64,000 bases of DNA from Nodularia sphaerocarpa UHCC 0038 (GTDB lineage Bacteria > Cyanobacteriota > Cyanobacteriia > Cyanobacteriales > Nostocaceae), in contig NZ_CP060140.1 in the NCBI RefSeq assembly GCF_022376295.1, positions 1 through 64,000 on the forward strand, written 5' to 3'. Under the pieces are notes generated by a model. It saw nothing but the letters and a program-made list of their open reading frames with translations. It ran no database searches and had not been told where the DNA came from. A program made the translations under genes and the position numbers. This document shows positions 10,009 through 18,847 of the stretch, in pieces. Position 1 is the stretch's first letter, and each line of letters begins with the position of its first letter.

Positions 10009-11148
10009 ATGGCAAAAGCACTTCACTTAATTCACAGCTTTAACAGAGGGGGGATAGAAAAATGGTTACTATCTATGTTGGAGGAGATATCTAGAGATGA
10101 ATGTGAGATGGATTTTTGCTGTAAGGGATCAGACACAGGACCATTGGCTGCGATGGCTGAAGATTTAGGTGCTAAAGTCTTTCACTGTCCTCTATATCCA
10201 ACTCACATTGGTTTTGCCCTAGGGTTAAAACGTTTATTACTAGAAGGAAAGTATCAAATTCTGCATAATCATTTGGAAACATACAGTGGATTCCCGGTTT
10301 GGGTTGCTCAACAGATAGGGATTCCTGTAATTACTTCCTTCCATAATACTCACTTCATAGCACAGACCAGTTTTACTCGTTTACCCTTAGTCAAAGAACT
10401 ACGCTCAATTTACAGTGTGGTCAGTATTGATTATGCACTGCGTCATTCCCATTTAGTCACAGGTTGTTCTCAGGGTGTAATTAAAAATCTCGATCCTGAA
10501 GGCGTAAAAATCAAACATTCTTCCCTTGTGCTTTACTACGGTGTAAATTTACCAAAACTATCAACTCCAGAAGAACGCACAGCTTTTCGTAATTCCTTTG
10601 GCTGGTTAGCAGAAACGCCTATTGTTCTTCATGTAGGACGTTTGAACGAACAGAAAAATCATCTCGGTATTTTGTCTGTATTTCAACTAGTCTTGAAGGA
10701 TATTCCCACAGCAAAACTACTTTTAGTAGGGGAAGGACTACTTCGTTCTTTGATTGAGGATGCGATCGCTAAACGTGGACTTACTCAGTCAGTGTTATTA
10801 CTTGGTCTGCGTGATGATGTGCCATTGTTGATGAGCAAGTGTGACGCGTTTTTATTTCCCTCAATTTATGAAGGTTTTGGGATTGTTGCCATTGAGGCTA
10901 ATGCAGCCAAGTTGCCAGTTATCGGCTCAAGAATCCCAGGTTTAACTGAAGCGGTTCGAGATGGCGAAACCGCTCTACTGCATGATATAGACGATATTCA
11001 AGGTATGGCAAAATCCTTGGTGCGGTTGATTCGCGATCGCACCTATAACGAACAGCTTGGTCAAGCAGGACAAAATTGGGTAAAAAATCAGTATTCAACT
11101 GCTGTGAGTGCCAATCAACTCTTAGAAGTTTACAACTCTTTGGTCTAA
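10009..11148 (+). CDS. Glycosyltransferase family 4 (GT-B)
   Basis: This 379-residue GT-B enzyme opens with LIHSFNRGGIEKW, the same loop as the gene at 7276, so the two are paralogues. The C-terminal donor domain contains HVGRLNEQKNH and EGFGIVAIEAN with the E-x7-E pair. It would elongate the lipid-linked oligosaccharide at the inner face of the plasma membrane. An AGGGAG ribosome-binding site precedes the ATG. A 79-base gap separates it from the polymerase gene, within the same co-directional run. Confidence 0.88.
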   Translation: MAKALHLIHSFNRGGIEKWLLSMLEEISRDECEMDFCCKGSDTGPLAAMAEDLGAKVFHCPLYPTHIGFALGLKRLLLEGKYQILHNHLETYSGFPVWVAQQIGIPVITSFHNTHFIAQTSFTRLPLVKELRSIYSVVSIDYALRHSHLVTGCSQGVIKNLDPEGVKIKHSSLVLYYGVNLPKLSTPEERTAFRNSFGWLAETPIVLHVGRLNEQKNHLGILSVFQLVLKDIPTAKLLLVGEGLLRSLIEDAIAKRGLTQSVLLLGLRDDVPLLMSKCDAFLFPSIYEGFGIVAIEANAAKLPVIGSRIPGLTEAVRDGETALLHDIDDIQGMAKSLVRLIRDRTYNEQLGQAGQNWVKNQYSTAVSANQLLEVYNSLV

Positions 11149-11168
11149 TTACTATTGAGCAAACACTT

Positions 11169-12359
11169 ATGAAGGTATTAGTAACCGCTAGCGAACGCTT
11201 TGCTATGACCAGTGATGGCAGTCTGTGGAGTGCTAAGGCAACTCTGGATTATCAGCAATGGGCTGGCTACTTGGAAGTATACGATGAGGTGTATTTAATG
11301 GGTCGTGCCAAATTGCACTCGACTCCACCACCGGGATGGGTAAAATCTACGGGGCCAGGAGTTAAAGCCGTACCAGTTCCTTACTTTGTTGGCCCTTGGG
11401 AGTATATCAAAAATTATCGGGAGGTAAAAACTGTAGCACAAAAGGCGGTAGCTGAGGCAGAAGCGTTTCAGCTACGCATACCTTGTACCATTGGCACAGC
11501 AGTCTATGATTGCTTAACACCCCAAAGACCATTTGGGATTGAGGTCATTGCCGATCCTTACGATAGCTTTGCCCCTGGTTCTGTCAAGCACCCTCTAAGA
11601 CCTTTTTTCCGTTGGTGGTTTCCTCGGCAACTGCGCTGTAAATGTTCTGATGCCACCGCAGCACTCTACGTTACTAAAGAGGCTTTGCAGAGCCGTTATC
11701 CCTGTCCTCAGTATTCCGTGGGTGTATCTGATGCAGAGCTTCCTCAAGAGATGCTGGTTGCTACGTCTCGCCCACTCAATCCCGGATTATGCAAGTTTAC
11801 TCTGATTCAGGTGGGGACACTAGCTCAACTCTACAAAGCACCAGATGTATTGATTTCGGCGATCGCTGTTTGCGTGCAGAACGGTTTAGATATCAAGCTC
11901 GTTTTGGTTGGAGACGGTAAATATCGCACTCAATTGGAGCAACAAGCCAAAAATTTGGCAATTAGCGATCGCGTTCACTTTTGCGGTCAATTATCCAGCC
12001 GTGATGCAGTGCGAGATCAATTAGACCAAGCAGACCTTTTTGTTCTACCTTCTCATCAAGAAGGCTTGCCAAAAGCAATGGTGGAGGCTATGGGGCGAGC
12101 ATTGCCTGTAATTGGTTCTACAGTGGGCGGCATTCCCGAACTTTTGCCTCCCGAAGATATGGTGTCTCCTGGTGATGTAGCTGCCTTAGCAAACAAAATT
12201 CGAGAAGTTGTCACCGATCCACAGCGCATGGTTCAGATGTCGGCTCGCAATCTAGAGAAGGCAAAAGAATATACCAAAACAGCTTTGCGCGGACAACGCT
12301 TGGCATTCTATCGCTACGTGCGTGACAAGACAGAAGTGTGGTTGAAACAACAAGCATGA
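11169..12359 (+). CDS. Glycosyltransferase family 4 (GT-B)
   Basis: This 396-residue protein has a divergent N-terminal acceptor domain and a well-conserved GT4 donor domain. The latter includes IQVGTLAQLYKAPD, VLVGDGKYR and SHQEGLPKAMVEAM, with the two glutamates of the E-x7-E signature. The frame runs upstream to 11076 inside the previous gene, but the ATG at 11169 gives the natural MKVLVTASERF start. Its stop overlaps the next start (ATGA at 12356). It is one of four GT4 enzymes in the island, consistent with a repeat unit of several sugars. Confidence 0.86.
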   Translation: MKVLVTASERFAMTSDGSLWSAKATLDYQQWAGYLEVYDEVYLMGRAKLHSTPPPGWVKSTGPGVKAVPVPYFVGPWEYIKNYREVKTVAQKAVAEAEAFQLRIPCTIGTAVYDCLTPQRPFGIEVIADPYDSFAPGSVKHPLRPFFRWWFPRQLRCKCSDATAALYVTKEALQSRYPCPQYSVGVSDAELPQEMLVATSRPLNPGLCKFTLIQVGTLAQLYKAPDVLISAIAVCVQNGLDIKLVLVGDGKYRTQLEQQAKNLAISDRVHFCGQLSSRDAVRDQLDQADLFVLPSHQEGLPKAMVEAMGRALPVIGSTVGGIPELLPPEDMVSPGDVAALANKIREVVTDPQRMVQMSARNLEKAKEYTKTALRGQRLAFYRYVRDKTEVWLKQQA

Positions 12360-13495
12360 ACAAACTTTTAATGGTCACTACTGTCCCAGATACCCTAACA
12401 GCTTTTTTGCTACCCTTTGCCAAATACTTTCGCCTTCAAGGCTGGTGTGTGGAAGCAATGGCTTATGGAATTTCCGCTAATGCTGAATGTTTGCAAGCTT
12501 TTGATCACGTCTGGGACGTAGAATGGTCACGCAATCCTTTAGCTCCATTTAATCTAGTAGTTGCTCCGCGCATCATCCAAGATGTCATACAGCAGGGGCA
12601 ATATGACATAGTTCATGTCCACACGCCTGTAGCAGCTTTTGTGACCCGTTATGCCCTCAAGCATTGGCAAAAACAACCTAAACCGCAAGTTATTTACACT
12701 GCTCACGGATTTCACTTTTATCGTGGTGGAAAAGCATTCAAAAATGGTGTTTTCTTGGCTTTGGAGAAGGTTGCAGGACGCTGGACAGATCATTTAGTCG
12801 TGATTAATCGGGAGGATGAAAAAGCGGCGAAGCAATATAAACTAATATCACCCGAACGTATCCACTATATGCCAGGAATTGGTGTGGATATACAGCACTA
12901 CAGTTTAGATGCTGATCAAGCAGATGAAGTTGAGCGGGTACGTCAAGAATTAAGTTTAACACCGGAAATTTCGCTGTTTTTGTCGGTGGCTGAATTAATT
13001 CCTCGCAAGCACCCAGAAGATATTTTGCGGGCATTTGCTGGCTTAAAAAGACCATCGACTTGTTTAGCTTTTGCGGGAGATGGGGCAATGTTAAAGCCGA
13101 TGCAACAGTTAGCATCTTCTCTGGGGATACAAGATCAAGTGCGTTTTTTGGGATTCCGCAAAGATATTTCTACTTTAATGCGGGCAGCAGTTGCTACCAT
13201 CCTGGCTTCGGAACAAGAGGGTTTACCTCGATGTGTGATGGAGTCTATGTGCTTGGGTATCCCAGTGATTGGCACTTGCATTCGGGGAACTCAAGACTTG
13301 CTAGAAGACGGTTGTGGCTTGCTTTTCCAAGTCGGAGATGTACAAGCTTTAACCAATGCGATCGCCTGGATTTTAGACCATCCCCATGAAGCGCGCATGA
13401 TCGGCCAACGGGGACGCGATCGCATGGCTCCATTTGAACTACAGCAAATTATCCAGATGCATGAAAAATTATACGCTGAGGCTTTGTCGGCATAA
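12356..13495 (+). CDS. Glycosyltransferase family 4, EpsD-like
   Basis: This is a 379-residue GT-B enzyme. The N-terminal region contains YDIVHVHTPVAAF and YTAHGFHFYRGG, seen in EpsD/CapM-like transferases that act early in exopolysaccharide assembly. The donor domain has LSVAELIPRKHPED and EQEGLPRCVMESM with the E-x7-E pair. The ATG overlaps the preceding TGA, so the two genes are translationally coupled. Acceptor and donor sugars are unknown. The similarity to EpsD-like enzymes is by motif reading only. Confidence 0.87.
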   Translation: MNKLLMVTTVPDTLTAFLLPFAKYFRLQGWCVEAMAYGISANAECLQAFDHVWDVEWSRNPLAPFNLVVAPRIIQDVIQQGQYDIVHVHTPVAAFVTRYALKHWQKQPKPQVIYTAHGFHFYRGGKAFKNGVFLALEKVAGRWTDHLVVINREDEKAAKQYKLISPERIHYMPGIGVDIQHYSLDADQADEVERVRQELSLTPEISLFLSVAELIPRKHPEDILRAFAGLKRPSTCLAFAGDGAMLKPMQQLASSLGIQDQVRFLGFRKDISTLMRAAVATILASEQEGLPRCVMESMCLGIPVIGTCIRGTQDLLEDGCGLLFQVGDVQALTNAIAWILDHPHEARMIGQRGRDRMAPFELQQIIQMHEKLYAEALSA

Positions 13496-13598
13496 TCACC
13501 GCAGCTACCCCAGTCAGATCAAAAAACCTCTTTCCCACAAACCACAAACCAAACCTGGAATTTAATTGTTTCCTGTACCTAAAACAAAGTAATTACCC

Positions 13599-14279
13599 AT
13601 GATAGTCGAAAATTTTCAGGGTGCTATTTTCACCAAAAACTACAACAAATTTATCAAGTCTGTATTGGATAAATTAGTCGCAGTTATTCTCCTTTTCTTT
13701 TGCTTACCTGTGATGTTGATAGTTGCGATCGCTATCTATATCCAGATGGGTAAGCCGATAGTTTTCTCTCAACAGCGTCCTGGTAAAAAAGGCCGCATTT
13801 TCAATTGCTACAAATTTCGGACTATGACCAACAAACGTAACCGTGATGGTCAATTATTGTCTGACAGTGAACGCATCACTAACTTAGGTAAGTTTTTACG
13901 CCAGACAAGCCTTGACGAACTACCACAACTCTGGAGTGTCCTCAAAGGTGATATGTCTTTCGTCGGACCTCGCCCTTTACTTGTTCAATATCTGCCTTAT
14001 TATTCTGAAAAAGAGAGCCAACGTCATTTAGTGCTTCCTGGAATTACGGGATTAGCGCAGGTCAAGGGACGAAATAAACTGTCCTGGAAAGAGATTTTGG
14101 CACTGGATATCCAGTATGTTGAGCAACAGTCATTAGCTTTGGATCTTTATATTTTGTTCATGACTGTTTGGAAAGTAATTGCACGCAGTGATATTGATGT
14201 AGTCAACCAACTAGAAGATTTTGATCAGTATCGTAAAAAGCAGCTAGAAATATTTGACAAGAATAGTCAAATGATGTAG
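13599..14279 (+). CDS. Initiating sugar-phosphate transferase, PglC-like (bacterial sugar transferase family)
   Basis: This enzyme transfers a sugar 1-phosphate from a UDP-sugar to undecaprenyl phosphate, starting repeat-unit synthesis. The 226-residue protein has one N-terminal membrane segment (about 24-46) followed by the catalytic domain. Conserved motifs are FSQQRPGKKG, YKFRTM, TSLDELPQLWSVLKGDMS and VGPRPLL. It lacks the multi-pass N-terminus of WbaP and so resembles the small PglC group. PglC homologues often take 4-amino-dideoxy UDP-sugars, which fits the dehydratase at 1951 and the aminotransferase at 17493. Confidence 0.9.
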   Translation: MIVENFQGAIFTKNYNKFIKSVLDKLVAVILLFFCLPVMLIVAIAIYIQMGKPIVFSQQRPGKKGRIFNCYKFRTMTNKRNRDGQLLSDSERITNLGKFLRQTSLDELPQLWSVLKGDMSFVGPRPLLVQYLPYYSEKESQRHLVLPGITGLAQVKGRNKLSWKEILALDIQYVEQQSLALDLYILFMTVWKVIARSDIDVVNQLEDFDQYRKKQLEIFDKNSQMM

Positions 14280-14377
14280 AAACTTCTCTAATGCAGACAA
14301 CATCCTCAGAAATCAGATATTTTTAAATCTTTCTACACTCAATCTTTTTGCTAATTTTCACAATAAATAGGTGCAAA

Positions 14378-15172
14378 ATGCTAACTTTTATTATTCCTGT
14401 CAAGAGTCGCAAAGTCACCAAGTCATGGGAAATCCTCTCTAAGTTATTTGAGCGCACTGTTAAGTCTGTCTGCAATCAAACTTCACCTAACTTTAGAGTT
14501 GTTGTAGTTTGTAATGAAAAGCCAAATATTCAATTTGAACATCCTCATGTTCATTATGTTGAGGTTGACTTTTTACCATTCGATATAGCAACCGCAGAAG
14601 AAAAACAATTAGAGGGCTATGCTTATGCTGCTAGCTCAGATATCGCCAATAGAAACGCAGATAAAGCGCGAAGAATTTTAGTCGGTATAGATTATGCAAG
14701 TAAATTTGAACCGTCGCATATCATGGTTGTAGATGCCGATGATTGCGTTAATCGCTACTTAGCTGAGTATGTTCAGCAACATCAAAAGTGCGCTGGTTGG
14801 GTATTTAAAAAAGGATATATGTATCAAGAAAAAAGTAAATTCATATACCTGAATAGAAAAAATTTTCATCAAATATCTGGCACATCAATAATTATTAGGA
14901 GTGATTTAATCAATTTGCTGTTTACAAAAACTACATTTTATAATCACTTGACGGATGACTCAAATCTTCAACCATTACCTTTTCCTGGCGCACTTTATAG
15001 TATGGGAAATGGTGAAAACATCTTAGCAAGTAATGCCATAATTTCACAAATGAAAAATGCGACTTTGAAAGGAGGGATTGTAAAAATCATCGAAAAAATA
15101 TCTAAGTATAGAATATTATTTGTATCTCCAGCAATCACCAATGATTTTGGTTTGTATAATCTAAGTTTTTGA
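14378..15172 (+). CDS. Probable GT-A type glycosyltransferase
   Basis: This 264-residue protein starts LTFIIPVKSRKV, like the first beta strand of GT2-family enzymes, and has KSVCNQTSPNFRVVVVCNE and a metal-binding-like DADD motif (HIMVVDADDCV, about residue 118). No membrane segment is evident. The frame extends to 14348, but the ATG at 14378 gives the canonical start. It probably transfers one sugar of the repeat unit. Similarity is strongest in the first half; the C-terminal third is not recognisable. Confidence 0.7.
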   Translation: MLTFIIPVKSRKVTKSWEILSKLFERTVKSVCNQTSPNFRVVVVCNEKPNIQFEHPHVHYVEVDFLPFDIATAEEKQLEGYAYAASSDIANRNADKARRILVGIDYASKFEPSHIMVVDADDCVNRYLAEYVQQHQKCAGWVFKKGYMYQEKSKFIYLNRKNFHQISGTSIIIRSDLINLLFTKTTFYNHLTDDSNLQPLPFPGALYSMGNGENILASNAIISQMKNATLKGGIVKIIEKISKYRILFVSPAITNDFGLYNLSF

Positions 15173-15200
15173 AAAACATACAAATGGATATTTGGGAATT

Positions 15201-16448
15201 ATGAATATGTCACTTTCTTGGGAAACGCTTCACCGCTTAGAAGAAGAATATGGAGATTCTTTTTTCATTTTAGATATCAGACAATTTGAAAATAACTATC
15301 AAGATTTTCTCCAGAGTTTTCGCTCAATTTATCCCAAGACCAATCTAGGTTATTCTTATAAAACTAATTACATTCCTAAGTTATGCCAAAGTGTGCATTC
15401 TATGGGAGGGTATGCAGAAGTTGTTTCCCAAATGGAGTATGATTTAGCGATCGCCATTGGTGTCTCTCCATCCCGAATTATCTTTAATGGCCCTTTAAAA
15501 TATGCAGAAGACATTGAAAAAGCCATATTATCTGGCTCTCTAATTAATTTAGATTCTTTAGAAGAAGTTGAAATAGTCGAATCATTGGCAAAAAAATTGC
15601 CAGACAGAGAGATTGCGGTAGGACTGAGATGCAACTTTGATGTGGGTGCAAATCGGATATCTAGATTTGGATTTGATGTAGAAGGAGGCGCATTAGATAA
15701 TGTTTTTAAGGTATTCAAAGAATTAAATAATTGTTCTGTACAGGGCTTACATTGTCACATTTCCACATCAACAAGAAGTCTAGAATCTTATTCCTTACGC
15801 ACTCAGAAAATTTTAGAACTTAGCGATTATTACTTTCAGGAGCAACAACCGAGATTTATTGATATTGGAGGTGGTTTTTTTGGCAAGATGAATGACGATT
15901 TAAAGGCACAATTTGACGATTATATTCCCAGTTATCAGGAATATGCACAAGCGATCGCGCCCCTATTAAGAAGTAGGTTTCCTGATGATTCGGCTCCAGA
16001 ACTAATAATTGAGCCTGGCGTAGCTATTGTTGCAGATGTACTCAAGTTTATTGCCAAAGTAGTTAGTCTAAAAACAGTCAAATCGCGCCAAATTGCTTTG
16101 GTTGTCGGGAGCATCCACAATGTTAAACCAACTCTAACTGACAAAAAACTGTCATTACGTGTTTATAAAAATGAAGTGAATTTCGAGTGTAAAAAGCTAA
16201 ATCCTCCCATTGATTTAGTAGGATATACTTGCATGGAACACGATTGTTTATACAAAGATTATCCTGAAGAAATAGGAATAGGAGATTATCTATATTTTGA
16301 TAACATAGGTGCATATACCGTGGTATTTAAACCACCATTTATTCGTCCTAATCCTCCTATTATTAGCTATGATTCTCGCCAGAATGAGTATACCCTCATT
16401 AGAAGAAGAGAAACTTCCCAAGATGTGTTTTCAACTTATGTCATATAA
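15201..16448 (+). CDS. PLP-dependent decarboxylase, LysA/ODC alanine-racemase-fold family
   Basis: This 415-residue fold-type III PLP enzyme resembles diaminopimelate and ornithine decarboxylases. Visible landmarks are the PLP lysine in YSYKTNY (about residue 54), the glycine-rich phosphate loop DIGGGFF, and a C-terminal GYTCMEHDC holding the catalytic cysteine. The usual EPGR motif reads EPGV near 16011, and the HIGSQ motif is replaced by HISTS. The substrate is therefore probably not diaminopimelate. It sits 11 bases before an ATP-grasp gene, suggesting the two form and attach an amine or amino acid to the polymer. The start is the ATG at 15201; a TTG at 15192 is in frame. Confidence 0.8.
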   Translation: MNMSLSWETLHRLEEEYGDSFFILDIRQFENNYQDFLQSFRSIYPKTNLGYSYKTNYIPKLCQSVHSMGGYAEVVSQMEYDLAIAIGVSPSRIIFNGPLKYAEDIEKAILSGSLINLDSLEEVEIVESLAKKLPDREIAVGLRCNFDVGANRISRFGFDVEGGALDNVFKVFKELNNCSVQGLHCHISTSTRSLESYSLRTQKILELSDYYFQEQQPRFIDIGGGFFGKMNDDLKAQFDDYIPSYQEYAQAIAPLLRSRFPDDSAPELIIEPGVAIVADVLKFIAKVVSLKTVKSRQIALVVGSIHNVKPTLTDKKLSLRVYKNEVNFECKKLNPPIDLVGYTCMEHDCLYKDYPEEIGIGDYLYFDNIGAYTVVFKPPFIRPNPPIISYDSRQNEYTLIRRRETSQDVFSTYVI

Positions 16449-16459
16449 AAGGTAAAGCT

Positions 16460-17500
16460 ATGAATATTCTGTTAACTTGTGCAGGAAGGCGGAACTATCT
16501 TGTAAACTTCTTTCAAGAAGCTTTAGGAAATCGTGGATATGTATTGGCTGGTGATGCTATTTCAGAAGCTCCCGCACTTCAAGAAGCCGATGAAAGTTTT
16601 TTATTACCATCTGTAAATCACCATGACTACTTTGATAAATTACTTTATATCTGCCAAGAAAACCAGATTCGTTTGTTGATACCGCTAAATGATTTGGAAT
16701 TACCACTTTTAGCTAGACAACGTGAGCGCTTTCTTAAAATAGGAACTATCCCAGTTATTTCTTCCCCAAAAGTGATTGATATTTGTTTTGATAAGTGGGC
16801 GACTTGTGAATTTTTAAATAACTTGGGAATTTCTGTTCCTAAAACATATCTTTCTGTTAAACAGGCAAGAGCAGCAATACAGCATGGAGAAATATGCTTT
16901 CCCTTAGTCGTAAAACCTCGTTGGGGAAGTGCATCTATAGGTATTGAATATCCAGAAGATGATGAAGATTTGGAGTTAGCATATCGCTTTGTCAATAAGT
17001 CTCTAAATAAATCATTTTTAGCAGGTATCAGTTCTACAGATCCTGAGCAATGTATTTTGATTCAAGAAAAGGTAATTGGGCAAGAATATGGTTTGGATAT
17101 TGTGAACAATTTAGAAGGAACTCATATTACTACCTTTGTTAAACGCAAGTTGGCGATGCGAGCCGGAGAGACAGATAAGGCGGTAACAGTTGAGCATGAG
17201 GATTTGAGAAAACTAGGTGCAACAATAGGTGAAAATATCGGACATATTGGCAACCTTGACTGTGATGTAATTATCAGTGAAAAAGGTGCGCGGGTGTTGG
17301 AAATGAACCCCCGTTTTGGTGGTGGTTACCCATTCTCGCAAATAGCAGGGGCAAATTTACCAGCAGCATTGATTGCTTGGGCGAATGGGGAAACTCCGAA
17401 GGAGCAATGGCTAAAAGTTCAAAATAATATTATCAGTGCTAAATGCGATCGCCTTGTCAACATCACGAGCAAATCTATTTCCTCAAATGCAGATGAATAA
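16460..17500 (+). CDS. ATP-grasp domain ligase, CarB-like
   Basis: This 346-residue protein has an N-terminal Rossmann-like preATP-grasp domain (MNILLTCAGRRNYLV). The ATP-grasp fold follows, with VVKPRWGSASIG (nucleotide-binding lysine) and the C-terminal metal site VLEMNPRFGGGYPF. Such enzymes activate a carboxylate as acyl phosphate and join it to an amine or other nucleophile. Small CarB-like members occur in many capsule clusters. Between a PLP decarboxylase and a sugar aminotransferase, a plausible role is forming an amide on an amino sugar. The start overlaps nothing upstream; the 3' end overlaps the next gene by eight bases. Confidence 0.8.
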   Translation: MNILLTCAGRRNYLVNFFQEALGNRGYVLAGDAISEAPALQEADESFLLPSVNHHDYFDKLLYICQENQIRLLIPLNDLELPLLARQRERFLKIGTIPVISSPKVIDICFDKWATCEFLNNLGISVPKTYLSVKQARAAIQHGEICFPLVVKPRWGSASIGIEYPEDDEDLELAYRFVNKSLNKSFLAGISSTDPEQCILIQEKVIGQEYGLDIVNNLEGTHITTFVKRKLAMRAGETDKAVTVEHEDLRKLGATIGENIGHIGNLDCDVIISEKGARVLEMNPRFGGGYPFSQIAGANLPAALIAWANGETPKEQWLKVQNNIISAKCDRLVNITSKSISSNADE

Positions 17501-18623
17501 ACCAATTCTCCTCTCAACCCCACACATAGGAAACCAAGAATTACAATTCGTCAAAGAAGCATTTGATACTAACTGGATTGCCCCTGTTGGTCCCCATGTC
17601 GATGCTTTTGAGCAAGAATTTTGTCAACTCACTGGGGCGGGCTATGGTGCGGCTGTCAGTTCTGGTACAGCTGCTTTGCATTTAGCTTTGCAATTAGTGG
17701 GTGTGGAATCGGGGGATGAGGTTTTTTGCTCTACCCTGACCTTTGTCGCTACCGCTAATCCGATTATCTACTTAGGGGCTAAACCAGTATTTATTGATAG
17801 CGATCGCACCTCCTGGAACATGAATCCTGAATTGTTGCAGTTAGCACTAGAAAATCGCGCACATTCAGGTAAATTACCGAAAGCAGTTGTGCTGGTACAT
17901 TTGTATGGTCAAAGTGCAGATATCGATCCCATCTTGAAAATTTGTGATCAATATGACATTCCCTTAATTGAAGACGCAGCCGAAGCTTTAGGTGCAACCT
18001 ACAAAGGGCGATCGCCTGGAACTTTTGGACGTATTGGCATTTACTCCTTCAATGGTAATAAAATCATCACCACCTCTGGGGGCGGAATGTTAGTTGCCGA
18101 TGATCCTCAATTAGTAGCAAAAGCTCGTTTTCTTGCCACCCAAGCCCGTGATCCTGCCCCCCATTACCAACACTCAGAAATCGGTTATAACTATCGTCTG
18201 AGCAACATTTTAGCTGGTATTGGTCGCGGTCAATTGCAGGTTTTGAGTGAGCGAGTAGCAGCTAGACGACGCAACTTTGAAATTTATGCTGCTGCTTTAG
18301 GAAATCTGCCAGGGATAGAATTTATGCCAGAAGTGAATTATGGACAAGCCACGCGCTGGCTAACCTGTTTGACAATAAATCCCCAAGCTTTTGGGGCAGA
18401 CAGAGAACAAATCCGCATCGCACTTGCCGCCAAGCAAATTGAAGCGCGTCCTGTGTGGAAACCTTTACACCTCCAACCTGTGTTTGCTGAGTGTGAATGT
18501 ATTGGAGGTGCAATAGCAGAAGATTTATTTATACATGGTCTTTGCTTGCCTTCTGGATCTAATTTGACAGATGAAGATTTAGCAAGAGTCATTGATGAAA
18601 TTACAACTATTCACCATAAATAA
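17493..18623 (+). CDS. DegT/DnrJ/EryC1-family sugar aminotransferase
   Basis: This PLP aminotransferase of 376 residues converts keto-sugar nucleotides to amino sugars. It shows LSTPHIGNQELQFVKEAF, typical of PglE/LegC-like members. The cofactor-binding aspartate lies in EDAAEALGA, and the PLP lysine in FNGNKIITTSGGGM (about residue 185). Combined with the CapD-type dehydratase at 1951 it could make a UDP-4-amino-4,6-dideoxy-HexNAc. The frame runs back to 17436; I chose the ATG at 17493, overlapping the upstream stop by eight bases. An ATG at 17487 is also possible. Confidence 0.9.
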   Translation: MNKPILLSTPHIGNQELQFVKEAFDTNWIAPVGPHVDAFEQEFCQLTGAGYGAAVSSGTAALHLALQLVGVESGDEVFCSTLTFVATANPIIYLGAKPVFIDSDRTSWNMNPELLQLALENRAHSGKLPKAVVLVHLYGQSADIDPILKICDQYDIPLIEDAAEALGATYKGRSPGTFGRIGIYSFNGNKIITTSGGGMLVADDPQLVAKARFLATQARDPAPHYQHSEIGYNYRLSNILAGIGRGQLQVLSERVAARRRNFEIYAAALGNLPGIEFMPEVNYGQATRWLTCLTINPQAFGADREQIRIALAAKQIEARPVWKPLHLQPVFAECECIGGAIAEDLFIHGLCLPSGSNLTDEDLARVIDEITTIHHK

Positions 18624-18768
18624 ATCCCAAAATACATTTCTATATCTATGGTTCAATAGTCAATTTATTTAAAGAATGACAAAATTTATCTGGATTTATT
18701 AATTATCCCCTAGCAGTCAAGTAGGGAAAGATGAATAAACCAAACTATGTTACGACTAACAAGACCGA

Positions 18769-18831
18769 AACCCTTACTAATGACAAATCACGACCCTAGC
18801 TAGTTAACTTTATTTCCACCGACCTACTTAA
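18769..18831. repeat. Dispersed intergenic repeat, copy 1
   Basis: The block starting AACCCTTACTAATGACAAAT and ending with CGACCTACTTAA matches a second copy at 34711-34808. The two share CGACCCTAGCTAGTTAACTT and CCGACCTACTTAA almost base for base. This copy has one or two AATGACA-type heptamers; the other has about seven. It lies between the DegT gene and the Wzc-like gene. No ORF is present, and its function is unknown. Confidence 0.75.
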
Positions 18832-18847
18832 CAAAAGCTCTTTTCCT

